Source of the DNA: Carnegiea gigantea
Lineage: Eukaryota; Streptophyta; Magnoliopsida; Caryophyllales; Cactaceae
Assembly: GCA_029747015.1 (NCBI GenBank)
Contig: JAKOGI010000082.1
Coordinates: 1 to 64,000, forward strand
DNA: 64,000 nucleotides
Direction: 5' to 3'
Part shown: piece after piece, positions 11,301-22,405 of the stretch
Position numbering within the stretch: the first letter of the stretch is position 1
How the letters are laid out: the number at the start of each line of letters is the position of its first letter
Notes under the pieces: generated by a model
What the model saw: the letters and a program-made list of their open reading frames with translations, nothing else
Database searches by the model: none
What the model was told of the DNA's origin: nothing
Position numbers and translations under genes: made by a program

Positions 11301-14300
11301 GCATTAACCATGAAGAAACATTTGGATAGAACTTTGAATTATGTTCTTCCTATATTAAGAGACTATAATACCCACTACGTCTACAGCCATGTGAATGCGT
11401 CGTCTCCAATCTAGTTTTGATGTACTCTTCTGCAATAAGCGAAACAAGCTTCCACTGCATTGCATCCAAAAGGGGTAGGACATCATTAGCATCTTGATAA
11501 GAGGCGAACTACCACTTCATAAAAGCAACATCGCCATGCAGTAACACCCCCACCTCCCCCCCCCCCCCGGGAAAAAAAAAACCATTTAAAACAAAGACAC
11601 ACAAAAGAAAAGGGGCAAAAGATACTAATTGAGAAGTATCACAATAAAATGTTAGAAGTAACCAATGAAATCTTATTCATAAGCCACATGTAGAAGTGGA
11701 GTTTAGAGTGAACCGTGGAAGAAACTCTGTGACTATACAGAGACGCTGAGGGGATGTTACCGCACCCATAAATAGCAGAATGTTTGGGTGCCGAAGTCGC
11801 TTCATGAGGGATACCTTAATAAAAACATTAGAGAAATTATTAGCCTACACTATCTACGACAGCATCATTTTTTTTTAAATAAGCCAAAAAAAAAAAAAAC
11901 TAAGACTAGAGGGAATGAATTTAAAGGAAGCATCCTAACAAGACTGTTTACACCCAAAAATAGAGAGATTTGAAGAGAAATCTCACAAGATCAGAGAAAC
12001 ATGCAAGAGAGACTCATAAGCCCAGCATTATAAAAAAGGAAACCTAACTTCTGAGACAAGAATGACTACCTCCTGTCGGAAAGAAAGTATAGCATCATCA
12101 GAATATTCTTGCTTAGAGAATACTTTGATAGCAACATCCTGCAGTAGCAAGCATAATATCATGCATGAAAAGCATAAAAACTGGATGTTCAAGTATTGAG
12201 TCTTCTCCACGGTAAAACAGACAAGAAATAATGCAGGGAACTGAGGATCGTACATAAACCTAATCTCATTCTGGAACATGCCCACTTTGTTCCCTATGGA
12301 GCACAACACTATGACGGACCTCACATCCAATCAGAACTCTATCCTTGTCATGCATAACTATAAAAACTGCTCCACAACCTACCCTCACACATCCAGGATA
12401 AAAAAAGGGGGGCATGCCTCCCCAGCAAACCCCCACCCCCAAAAAAACCAAACAGAAACAGAAAATTCCATTACCTGATAGGCCACCTTTATGTGCTTTC
12501 ACTGCCAGCAGATTGATCTCTATGTTGAAAATGGGGTTTATTTGGCAAGAAAAGCCAACACAATTCCCTCCAAATTAAGGCTTCAAAATCAACAAGGATT
12601 GCCACAATAGAGAATAAACAGTAGACTAGAGTCATTATTTCCTTTTGATAGTACAACCACTGGGGTCCCTCCCAAATACTAACCAGTTGACCTCTCTTTT
12701 TATTTTGCTCTACATGAAGTCAAACATGAAGGTGTTAAAAGAGGCGAAACAGGACATACCGATCCATACCAGGAACCCTGGTAGACAGTTCCACAAGAAC
12801 CTGTACGTCATTGCAAAAGGTGTCACATATCAACAAACCATTTCAAAGACAAATTGTAATGCTTACATTGGATTCTTGCAGTAAAATGATTCATTCTTTT
12901 TTTTGGGGGGGGGGGGGGGCAGAATAAGGCCGTATATGATCATAAAAGAAAGCAGCATGAACGTTGAATAACAACAGAACAACGAAATGTTGAATGAGTC
13001 ACTATGTCCCAAGTCATTTTGACTGATAGGTCATTCTATTACCAGCTAAGAGATATGCCTCACAGCTATCTCATTCATTGAATTAGGACACACCAAATCA
13101 TAACCAAAAAAAGAGATACGAGCTTGGAGTCCTAAGCACTTATTTGCGAGGAACTGCATTACAAGTATCATGAAACCGAAGAAACTTCATGGTTTCTAAA
13201 ACCAAACTAATATGTTTGGCATATAATACAACCAAAATATGTGGCAAAAATATTATAAGAATCACACTGATATCTAGTCCTGCACAAAACACTGAAGTTA
13301 GGCAGGGCCCAAATGTAACAGCTCATACATTTTCTTTCTACAGCACCAAATACCAGCTTCCTTCAGCACTTTGCCTCAACAGCAGTAAGCACATGTGAAA
13401 AATGGGATTAGGAAACACGACAAAATGCCGGATATAAAATCATGCAAAATCTAGGCCCAAAAATCGAGCCGCTTGAGAAAGGAAAAAGTTGGTGGTACTA
13501 ATTCTACTTATCAACCACAAGGTGGTAATAAAACCAAGATTCAAATGGCAACTATCCACAGCTCCACACAGCCAGACACCAACTTTGATACACCATAATC
13601 GAACCAGCTTTTTTTTTTGGGGGGGGGGGGAATGAAAGGGAGGTATATATTAACTTTCCTCCAAAGCCACACACAAGTCAATGGATGCCCAATCCAATAT
13701 TGAATTCAGCACATCCTCCAACCACTTAGGTCATACGGCTGATAATGTGCTACAAAATGGTGTGCCAAGTGCTAACAATCCAGTATAATGATCAAGTACA
13801 TGGGATACAGGAATCCATGTTAGTCAAGTCTGCATACTAGAGGGTGCACATCTTTCACGAAATTAGCGAAAAAAATGCAAGAGTGCAATTGTCAAAAAGT
13901 AAGCAACCACAAATCCATCATGATCAGCTCCCATGCAAAATTGAGACAGCAGCAACAGGTCAGCAGCCAATCAGGCCTAATAGCAAGTTGTCACAAGGTG
14001 GGGGGTAGCAAGCTTACCTTGCCCAATTTGCTCCCCAACTGTTAAGTCTTCCCAAATGATTTCGTAGTCTAAGCTGTCAGTATCTATATCCAACTTATTT
14101 ACAACACCGCTGCTAGAACTTCCACAACTACTTGGACTGCTTGAGCTGTTAATAGGCACGGAAGGCCAGGAGCCATAGGCATCGTTTCCAACAGGTTGAT
14201 TACATTCGACAGTCTGACTTTCTGGTTTTGCGGCCGAATTAGGTTGATCAGCATCCTGCTGTCCTTTCAACCACGGCCAAACAAATTGACCACTCCTAGC

Positions 14301-17223
14301 TTCTGAAGTTTCTTGCTCATTTCCTTTCCATGACCACTGCTTTGTTTTCTTCTCAAGCCAAGCCTCAGCTTTAGAAGTTAGCATCTTAATACCAATTTTT
14401 CCTTCAGTCTCATCACTAGACTCTCTCTGTGATTTGGTGGGGCTCTTGCCCAAAGTGTTTGAGAATATACCCAGTGGAGCACCAATTGGATCTCCTCTGG
14501 GTGTACTAGCTCCACTGGAACATCCATCCTCCCTATGGTCTGAGAAAGCAGCATCAGGAAAACTATGATCCGAATGGTGGTTATCTCCAGTGCCACCCTC
14601 TCTAAATACATTACTATCTCCTGTCCTTAATTTAGAACGAACTTTGTCAGTGACCTTTGAAGCCTATTCAAGTAACAAAAGGAGTCAGTACTGGTCCGGC
14701 AGAATAAATCACATAGTACAGTAATAGAAAACTAACCAGGATTGTTAGTTTTGAAGCAATTGCATTTTGCAGAGGCTGCTCAGGATCAAGGCCAAGCTTG
14801 GTAGCAACACTTTTTCTTGGCTGATTAAGACTTCTACTTGCTTCAGGTTCTTTTGTATCTGAAATAGGAACCTTTACTTCCTCAAAATTTCTTGTATCAC
14901 TTGTCACGACAATAACCCCAACAACAGTACCATCATCATCATAAAGCCGACTAGTGGTTGCAATTATTAGAAACCTATTTCCCATCTTATCCCTAACAGG
15001 AAACTGTCCTGTCCAACTCTCTCCCATTTTAGTACGGCTTAGGATATCCAAGGCCATAGCACCATCCTGATGATCAACTATTAGTCCAACGATGCTCCTG
15101 CCAAGAGCTTCTGCTGCAGAATAACCATAAAGGTTTTCAGCACTTCGATTCCTGCAGGAATAATATACCAATAGGAGTTCAATGGAATTCGTGCAGAAAA
15201 ATCTTCCGCTGACCTGAATTTAGTTCTTTTTTTGGGGGGGGGGGGGGGGGGGGGCCTCAAAATAAATTTTAAGTATAAAATACATCCAAATGTATGCAGC
15301 TTTACCCCTTAGAAGCCGAGAGTCTGTTTCCAAGAGAACTACATAACATGAGGGTTCCTTTGGTATGAAAATGAAAAGGACAAAAAAAAACCATGGTAAT
15401 AGCTCACGTGATTTTTTGGAGAATATAGAGAGAAAGAACAAGAGTCATCGAAGGTGCTGAAACATCTCTTTAGCACATCAAAGATCAGTTCAGCAAGACT
15501 CCTATCTTTGTGATAATAAGAACTTGTTGCTATACTTCTTTTGATGGGGATGACTATGAGGATAGTTTATATTTTGGATGTGCATACCTAGCCCCTTTGT
15601 AGGATGCTAGTTGTGGATCCATTTCCTATGATCGTATTATTTATAGCATATTTTATTTTTAACAGAAAATATATGCATAGATACTATATTACGGAATATT
15701 ACTTGATTTGAGTTTAAAAATGGGATTTAGTAGTTCAATTTCGGAGATTGGTAAATGCACAACAAATTTACAAATCAATTCTTTGGTAAGGAGGAATTGA
15801 ATAGGGAAAAACATAGCAATTTTACAAATAGATCCATAAATATGTTTATATAACTATATAATTTAATGACATCTTAGTCATTTTTCTCTATTTCGAATCC
15901 CATTATAGGTTGCCTTTCAATCCCACCCCTATTTGCCACCTCCTCCATGCAAGCAAAAAAACATAGGGGTGCTTGGTAGCAATAGGTGTTTGGACACCCC
16001 AAAAAAAAAAAAAAATTGTTTGGGAGGATTTTAACTATTTTGATTAAGTCAAACAGCTAAACGATGTTTAACAAATAGTTGTTTGGAACAACTGTTTGGG
16101 CCCAAAAGGCTCTTTTTGAAAAAAAAATTCTCATTTGCCTTTCAGGAAGAGCTTTTTGGAAATCATATATTAGTCCCAACATTTGGAGAAATTACACTAC
16201 ATGTCAAGAAAAAGTAATTATAGATAAGGACATATATGAAATTTACTAAATATCTTTTTTTAGAAACAATTAGCTTTATCAAACACTTTTTCTAAAACAA
16301 CTAATGCAAACAACTATAGCTAATAACTACCAGCTGTTTTCCAAACATGGTCATAGGAATCGGACGCACCTTTTCCATTTCCAATCCTAGTCAAAAAGGA
16401 AAGAAAAAAATGTGGGAATAGGAAGGTTTCCAATCTTATTCCTACTCCTGACCTGAAACTTCCAAAGACTCGGTGCCTGACAAAGGCAATATACATATAG
16501 GTAATGTTTGATTGGATGTCAACAATCTCGTAATGCAAACAGGTTTTTCATTGTGTTTCCATTAACTTGTCTTGTTGTAAGAGAATATTGCAAATAATAA
16601 CTACTTTGTAATTATGATTACCACAAACTATACAATCACGATTATATTCCAAGGTTGATTGCATTACATTACATTCATAAATATACACATACTTCCTCTT
16701 AACTGTTACATTTGAGTTCATCAGCTATCAAACACTAAAAATTTCAACTACTAATCTCTGGCATTACTGTTCCCATTCAACTACAAATCACTCAAGCTTC
16801 AGATACTATCAAAAATTAAACTTCAATTCTACACAATAACCTAATAGCAAAAACAAAAACCTTAAAGTCCATCACTCCAATGATCATCATCATTCATGAG
16901 CAAAACACAAAATCCCACACCAAATCAATCCAAGCAGAAAACCCAACAAACTAAGCAAGATAAATAGAGGGAAATTAAGCATACCAGTAAATGAGACGAT
17001 AATTAACGTCAACTATATGAACCGACTGCCCCATCGATTGCAATATATTCAGATACTGCTCGTCTGTCAAATTTGACGAATGCCCAGAAGAAAATAAGGG
17101 TTTTTTGCTCTGGGTTTTGGGTTTGGGGCGCATCAGTGTTGAGATCTCTTCTTTGAGGTCGGCATGGCCGGCTTGGAGCTCCTGGATCTTCCGAAGAAGC
17201 TCCTCCACAGGTGGGGTTTCCAT
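8338..17223 (-). CDS. PAS-domain Raf-like protein kinase (plant MAP3K, RAF10/RAF11-like)
   Basis: Thirteen exons, in coding order: 17223-16985, 15151-14737, 14663-14018, 12800-12760, 12138-12070, 11814-11714, 11454-11376, 11266-11168, 11035-10967, 10708-10659, 10564-10483, 9199-9105, 8461-8338. All junctions close in frame with GT-AG introns, giving 702 aa. The start is the ATG opening [14 protein letters not shown]; an in-frame ATG 19 codons upstream is less likely. A short coiled coil (about 5-40) leads into a PAS domain (about 55-165) with [12 protein letters not shown] Ser-rich linker follows, then a kinase domain: IGQGSCGTVY (about 430), VAIK (K452), HRDLKSSN (D548), DFG (566-568), WMAPE (589-593). 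All catalytic residues are present. Related Arabidopsis group-B Raf kinases act in ABA and stress signalling (established knowledge); its role here is inferred. A GA-rich tract lies in the 5' UTR. Confidence 0.92.
10724..11003. repeat. 140-bp tandem duplication covering the 3' part of kinase exon 9
   Basis: Two adjacent copies with a 140-bp period share CACAAAGGAAAATATGGACA and CCTTTCCCGGTCTTTGAAGC. The distal copy (about 10864-11003) includes the real end of exon 9 and its donor, GGAACT|GTGAGT on the minus strand. The proximal copy (about 10724-10863) lies in the following intron and carries the same exon tail and a decoy donor, GGAAGA|GTGAGT, but no matching acceptor. The copies differ at a handful of positions, which indicates a fairly recent event. 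Confidence 0.9.
15968..16350. mobile_element. Candidate MITE in kinase intron 1
   Basis: The left end has GGTGCTTGGTAGCAATAGGTG and the right end has AGCTGTTTTCCAAACATGG, which read backwards gives CATGTTTGGAAAACAGCT; this resembles an inverted repeat. A short CATAGG occurs on both outer sides. Internal motifs such as AACAATTAGCTTTATCAAAC reappear in the opposite orientation at about 28015-28220, pointing to a dispersed family. The target duplication is weak, so the class is left open. Confidence 0.45.
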
Positions 17224-17320
17224 GGAGGATAGGAAACGTTTCAAAGATGCGAAGAACGAAATGGAGGCACCAGATGACACTGATTATGATGTTGATGATG
17301 ATGATGAAGTGAAGAATTCA

Positions 17321-17359
17321 AAGATTTCTCTCTGTCTCTCCCTCTCTCTCTCTCTCTCT
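17321..17359. repeat. CT-rich microsatellite in kinase 5' leader
   Basis: A run of TCTCTCTGTCTCTCCCTC followed by (CT)n reads as (GA)n on the coding strand, about 100-140 bp upstream of the kinase start codon. GA/CT-rich 5' leaders are common in plant genes. Its neighbour at 17284-17308 is a degenerate GAT repeat. Confidence 0.8.
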
Positions 17360-17659
17360 TCCTCGTCTGGTTTTATGGGAGTAGCAGTCAACTCGCTGAC
17401 TAAATAAGACGGGAAGACAGAAGACAGAGGACAACAGTGAGGATAATTTTTTATTTTCTGCCTCTTTTTTTCTTTCCCCCTTTTTTTGGCTTTTTTTTCG
17501 TAAGCATTCTTGGTTTTGATTTTTGTGGGCTTCATAAAAGTTGTCCACAACAGCTTGAAACCGCTTTTTATAAGAGAGATTTTATAAGAGATATTTTATG
17601 AGTGCCAGTTAATTCAGTTAATAAAAATAAAAAAAAAACAGTCCGATGTATAAATATTT

Positions 17660-17813
17660 TGCGTTCATGCAGGGTTCGGAAAAGAGCCCCATCCTAAAGG
17701 ATGAATTATAGGCACTCTAACCTGACTTTATCAGTGACTGATTCCAAGGTTCAAAGTCGTAACCTTCTGATCACACGGAGATAACCTTACTATTACTGTA
17801 AGGCTTCCCTTCT
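17660..17813 (-). mobile_element. Au-type SINE
   Basis: Read on the minus strand, the segment starts GGGAAGCCTTACAGTAATAG (box A region) and continues through CTCCGTGTGATCAGAAGGTT. It then has the box B region ACTTTGAACCTTGG and a GAATCAGTCACTGATAAAGT stretch, and ends in a GGATGGGGCTCTTTTCCGAA-like stretch before a GCATGAACGC phrase. This order is that of the plant Au SINE consensus as I recall it. The copy is diverged, and I did not find its target duplication. Confidence 0.75.
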
Positions 17814-20241
17814 AATTAGTTGATAAAATATTGAAAATTATTATTGAAAATACAGATTCAATTTTTATATACATCGATCTTTAACATTTTATTTGCATAG
17901 ATGACATAATTATCTATTTTTTAATGAGTTAAGGTGTTTTTTTCCTTGGTTTTAAAAAATAGTAAAAGGGGTAAAATTTTTGAACAATAAATCATATTGA
18001 GGGACTAGAGGACAAGAATTCAGACACAGAGGCATTAAATGTAACAAAAAGTTAGAGAATTTCCTCCTTTACGTGGCTGCAATTAGAAGCATTCAACAAT
18101 TTTAATATACATGCATTACATCATCAAAAATGCATCCAATTTATGTGAGCTACAACTGTTTTCTTTTTATTTGTGACAGAATAAGCTTTGAAGTCATTAT
18201 ATTGCTGTCTCCTAATAAAAATAAGTTTAATCACAATATAATTATATTTTTAAAAAATTAATGATAATATACTTCCAATTGACTTTATACTTGTATTATT
18301 GTTTTGGTCACAAATCACATTATTTGACTTCAATCATTGAATTATTCTAATCAAAACCAGTAAATCTAAAACTCTCCTTAGAAAATTTGGTGGAAAGAGA
18401 AGATGAAGGAAAAAAAATTAAAAGTAGGGAGAAAATGAGTTTTTTTCTCTTATTTGGATTAAGAAAAAAATACAAGAATTTGGTTGAGAAATTTAAACTT
18501 TGATGAACTATTGAAATCATGTTGATGTCATCTAAGCAATGCAAGGTTGGAGGGGTTTGAGAATTTTTCTCAAACTTTCCTCACAATTTTATGAGAAAAA
18601 TTTTATTACTTGTTTCTAACAATTTGTCCACCTAACTTTCAGCCATATTTTTTTCTTTGTGATTTTCTTTAAATCAAACATAAGGAAAAAAAAAAGTAAC
18701 TTTCTCAAATTTTTTTCTTTCTATTAAATTTTTCAAGGTCCAAACGAAACTTAAAAGATAAAATAGATCTAAAAATTTAAAAGATAAAAATGTTGTTAAT
18801 TTCATGCTTGGAGTCTCATTCATGCTTCAAATGGGTAGTGTTTGTTGCTTTTCACACTCTACTTCCCACTGCCTACCCCACATCATCTCATTGCGTACAA
18901 TTATCATAAAGTGCGCTCTACAATGATATAATCTTAGACAATGACAACTGACAAATTAAGAATCTCAATCATTCAATGTAGATGAGGAGTGCTCAAAATA
19001 TTTCACCTGAATTTTTAATCAAGGTTGAAAAATATCCTGACTTTAAACTTGAAGTAAATATCCTTTGAGTAAAAGAAAATATTTTTTTTAATTATTGATA
19101 ATGTGGCATCTAAAAAAATGATGTGGCTTAATTGAACAGCATGTACCATGTTAACGTGTATCAAAAACTAAAATAACTTAAAAATTTATGTAAAACTGGT
19201 GGATTATTTACAGGATGAAGACACCCAAAAAGAATATTCACTTGTCATTAGAATAGAATAACCCAAAATCAATCCAAAATATATAATCCAATTTTTGTTC
19301 CAACTCAAGTTGACGTGTTCCATATTGAAGTAACACAAAACTTATCAAGTCATATTGATAATTGTATTTTACTACCAATGCAATTGAACATATTTGTTAT
19401 GACAAACTCAAATATAACAATCTAAAATTTAAAATCTTATTTATGCCCCTTTTAACCAAAAATTAATATAATGTGGAATTTTTTTTATTGAATATAGTAT
19501 ATTGAAATAAAATAAACCAACTTTAATATGATTGAAAGATATGCATCGAGTCTGACCATGCATTGTGTCAATGAGGCCGAAAATGCAATGGTGAGGTTGT
19601 TTTATTTATGTTAAAAAATTAAGACAACTTGTTAATTCACTTTCATATAGAATAAATAATTTCGGTTAACTTCGAATAGATAAATATTTTAGCATAGGTC
19701 AAGTTTAAAGAAAATTAATTTATGCGCAAATCATATTCAAATATTCAATCATTTTTTTTTTTTTTTTACTTAGACTTGTCAAAGCAAAAAAATAATAATA
19801 AATTATAGTTTATACTTCAAAGTATCTTAAATTAATTCGGTTTACTAGAGCGTGGTTAACAAAAATTTTATTTGATATAAGGTCCACGGTCTAAGCCTAG
19901 ATAATACTATATTTTGAGTTTGAGTTTAACAATTAAGAGTAGGTTAACCTTAATTTATTTTTTAGAATTTTAATTTTTATGAATAAAGCTAATAAGCATC
20001 ACTGTACATTAAATCACTCCCTTTTTTTCATATCTATAATTTTTCTATTATTAAAAGCCATGTCATTCTTGTAACATGACATATCATGAATAAAATAATA
20101 AAAAATCAAAATAACTTAATTGAATCAAGGGTTACTCTTTTCAATTTTTAAGTTACTCTTTTCAATTTTTAAGTTCAAGGTTATTTTGTTCCCTTCCGAA
20201 AAAGTTTGGGGGCATCTTGTTTTAAGAACTCTATAGATGAG
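17814..20241. other. AT-rich intergenic DNA, no gene seen
   Basis: A long, strongly A/T-rich stretch with many stop codons in all frames. No exon, RNA gene or clear transposon terminus could be supported. Confidence 0.6.
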
Positions 20242-20244
20242 TAA

Positions 20245-20571
20245 GGGTCTATTCTTTTCGTTGGAAAATATGGGTTGATAAATGGGTGAAGTTAATTAAA
20301 ATTGATAGAAGTAGGTTAAAGTATATTGAAGTGGGTTGAAGTTGGTTGAAATGGGTTGAAGTTGGTTGAAGTAGATTGAATTTTTTTATATGATGGGTAG
20401 AAGTTAATTAAAATAGTAGGAAGTGGGTTGAAGTTAATTGAATTGGGTTGAAATTCGTTGAACTGAATTGACGTTCGTTGAAGTGGATATTTTTTTATTG
20501 AAGTTGATTAAAGTGCATTGAAGTGGATTGAGACTAATAAATTGAAATTTACCAACGAAGAGAACAGGGCT
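20245..20571. mobile_element. TTCTTTTCG-type TIR element, copy 2
   Basis: The left end reads GGGTCTATTCTTTTCGTTGG and the reverse of the right end reads AGCCCTGTTCTCTTCGTTGG. The flanks are TAA (20242-20244) and TAA (20572-20574). Inside is a degenerate array of the 10-bp unit TTGAAGTGGG with variants TTGGTTGAAG. It matches copy 1 at 2784-3047. The TAA duplication points to PIF/Harbinger-type mobilisation (inference). Confidence 0.68.
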
Positions 20572-20954
20572 TAATTACGACATAAAAACATGCAAAATCT
20601 CTTCATTTACCCCGGTTTCTCAAAACAACCCCCCCAAAAAAAAAAACACTTTTCAACCTCCAATTACTTCTATAATATGATCTTAGACAAAACCCAGAAA
20701 TAACATATAAGGTTCTCGAGTTCAACTTACATAATGCTTTGTTTACAGTTACCATCCCCAAGGACTTCTTCAATCTTAAAGAAATGCACCAAAATAAATC
20801 AGACTATAATCCTTTAAAATATGTATTCATCAATGTTCTAACGTGTCATTTTGAGTCTAGACTTTCAAATTCAATGCGAATCAAATAAGGTCAACAATCA
20901 AACCGAACTAAAAACATTCCAACAAGACCGTCATTCTGAATTCATTGCAGCAAG

Positions 20955-21092
20955 TTCGTTTCCTCGAAATTGATCAATTGCTCCGCATTTAGAAGTCAAC
21001 CCGAAAGATGTCACCCATTGTGTGTTGCACACTGCAGAAGTAAACACTTTCTTACACATAAATGTGGAAACGGGGGCATTACCACTACTTAA
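20955..21092 (-). pseudogene. Left remnant of a duplicated kinase 3' flank, cut by the copia insertion
   Basis: The last bases before the LTR, AATGTGGAAACGGGGGCATT and what follows, align with AATGTGTAAGCGAGGGCACT at about 7991-8020 in the 3' flank of the intact kinase gene. The similarity resumes directly after the element (26654 onward). This piece is therefore the separated end of one duplicated segment. The outer (left) border is not sharp. Confidence 0.65.
21088..21092. repeat. Target site duplication of the copia element (left)
   Basis: CTTAA immediately before the left LTR matches CTTAA at 26649-26653 immediately after the right LTR. Five bases is the usual length for Ty1/copia integration. 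Confidence 0.9.
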
Positions 21093-21584
21093 TGTTAGAG
21101 ATATGATACAAAGGTTCGAAATTAGGACTACTCTGAGACCTCTAGGCAGGGTAGATATCGCTTGTCCTCAAGGTTTTACTCACCCAACGTGCAACGGGTA
21201 TTCCCGAATAAACCTTTCAAATGCAAAGAGGTCTCCGCTATCCAGATGTTGCACTCACTTGGATAGGCACTAGTGCCTTAGGATATCATAGAAATTCAGA
21301 GGGATTGCTTTATTGGAATAATTTTTGGATATCCAAACCACACTTAGTCATCCCCTATTTATAGAGAACTAAGTGTCTTTTCAAGAGAGAAGCATCTTTT
21401 CATAAAAAGAAGAACCTTTACATGAGATGAATTTTTAACCATTAAATTTAATCTTAATGGCTATAAATGAAGAGATGCATAGAAAATTAGTTAATTGGAT
21501 TTACTAATTATATTTTTTTTTCAAAGCAAAATATATAATTAATTTGTTGTGCCTTTTCCATTTTTTCTTCGAAATATTCCAACA
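21093..21584 (-). repeat. 3' LTR of copia element
   Basis: 492 bp, bounded by TG and CA on the coding (minus) strand (TGTTGGAATA ... CTCTAACA). It is similar to the right LTR along its whole length, with about 39 differences by my manual count (near 8%), mostly transitions. It lacks a 10-bp tandem copy of AGAGAACTAA-type sequence seen in the other LTR. The PPT (GGTGGGGGAT on the minus strand) lies just internal to it at about 21585-21594. Confidence 0.92.
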
Positions 21585-22405
21585 ATCCCCCACCATTTCC
21601 ATCAAGAATGGTGTTAAGAATTTTCAGAGGTCCAATGCATAAAATGGAGGTGTCTTGCGATTAAACCCCCACCTTAGTGACTCGCCCAACAAATAATCAG
21701 GATAACATGGTAGAATAAGCTTTAAACCAGTCCATCCTCTATGGTCAGTTGTGTTCAAATCACACACAAAACTTCCATCCCAGAATCACATAGTAATCCT
21801 AGCACATTTAAACCGGCATGTGTCTATATTTATTCATGAGCACATCAGAGTCAAGTCCATGAAACTCCTTGAAGCGGCCAAACTTTATGCTCACATAGGT
21901 GAAACTCATCAATACCCTATATAAAGTATCATACATGAAATAAAAGAATGTAAAGAAATAAGATTTTATTGATTTCATAATAAATTTACAAATACACCCA
22001 GGCATTTCCAGGGTAATACAAATTTATTATGATCAATACTTAACGCTAGAACATTCTCTAAGCAACTCATGTGAGGTTCATTAAGAGTAACTCCTCAATC
22101 TAGTATATCATATAGTAATATAACCAAGCATTTCATTGTGGGATGGAAAAATTATGAGCTTGCAAACCACGAAAATAGTGTACTATAGCTCATTGAACTT
22201 AAGATTCAATGTTTTCCATCGAATGCCAAGTTGAGTTTCCACCATGTGTGATTTTAGATGTGGACTTTAACCCCATCCCTTTGGCTATCTTAGATACTAA
22301 ATCCCTTACAAGGCCTTTTGTTAACGGATCAGCTAAGTTTTGAAAAATTCAAATGAACTCCACAGGTATAACACCATCTATGATTAGTTGTCTTACATAA
22401 CTGTG
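21585..22405 (-). other. Copia internal 3' untranslated region with polypurine tract
   Basis: Non-coding part of the element between the RNase H end and the 3' LTR. A polypurine tract, read as GGAAATGGTGGGGGAT on the minus strand, abuts the LTR and would prime plus-strand synthesis. Confidence 0.7.

Noticed and set aside
12266..12502. Possible kinase exon near 12450-12502 (frame with [10 protein letters not shown])
   Set aside because: The real glycine-rich-loop exon is 12760-12800, which joins in frame to both neighbours and gives [12 protein letters not shown]; the candidate at 12.45 kb does not resemble the kinase.
17105..17407. Plus-strand 100-codon frame across the kinase first exon
   Set aside because: It is the antisense shadow of the Glu/Leu-rich kinase N-terminus and the CT-rich leader.
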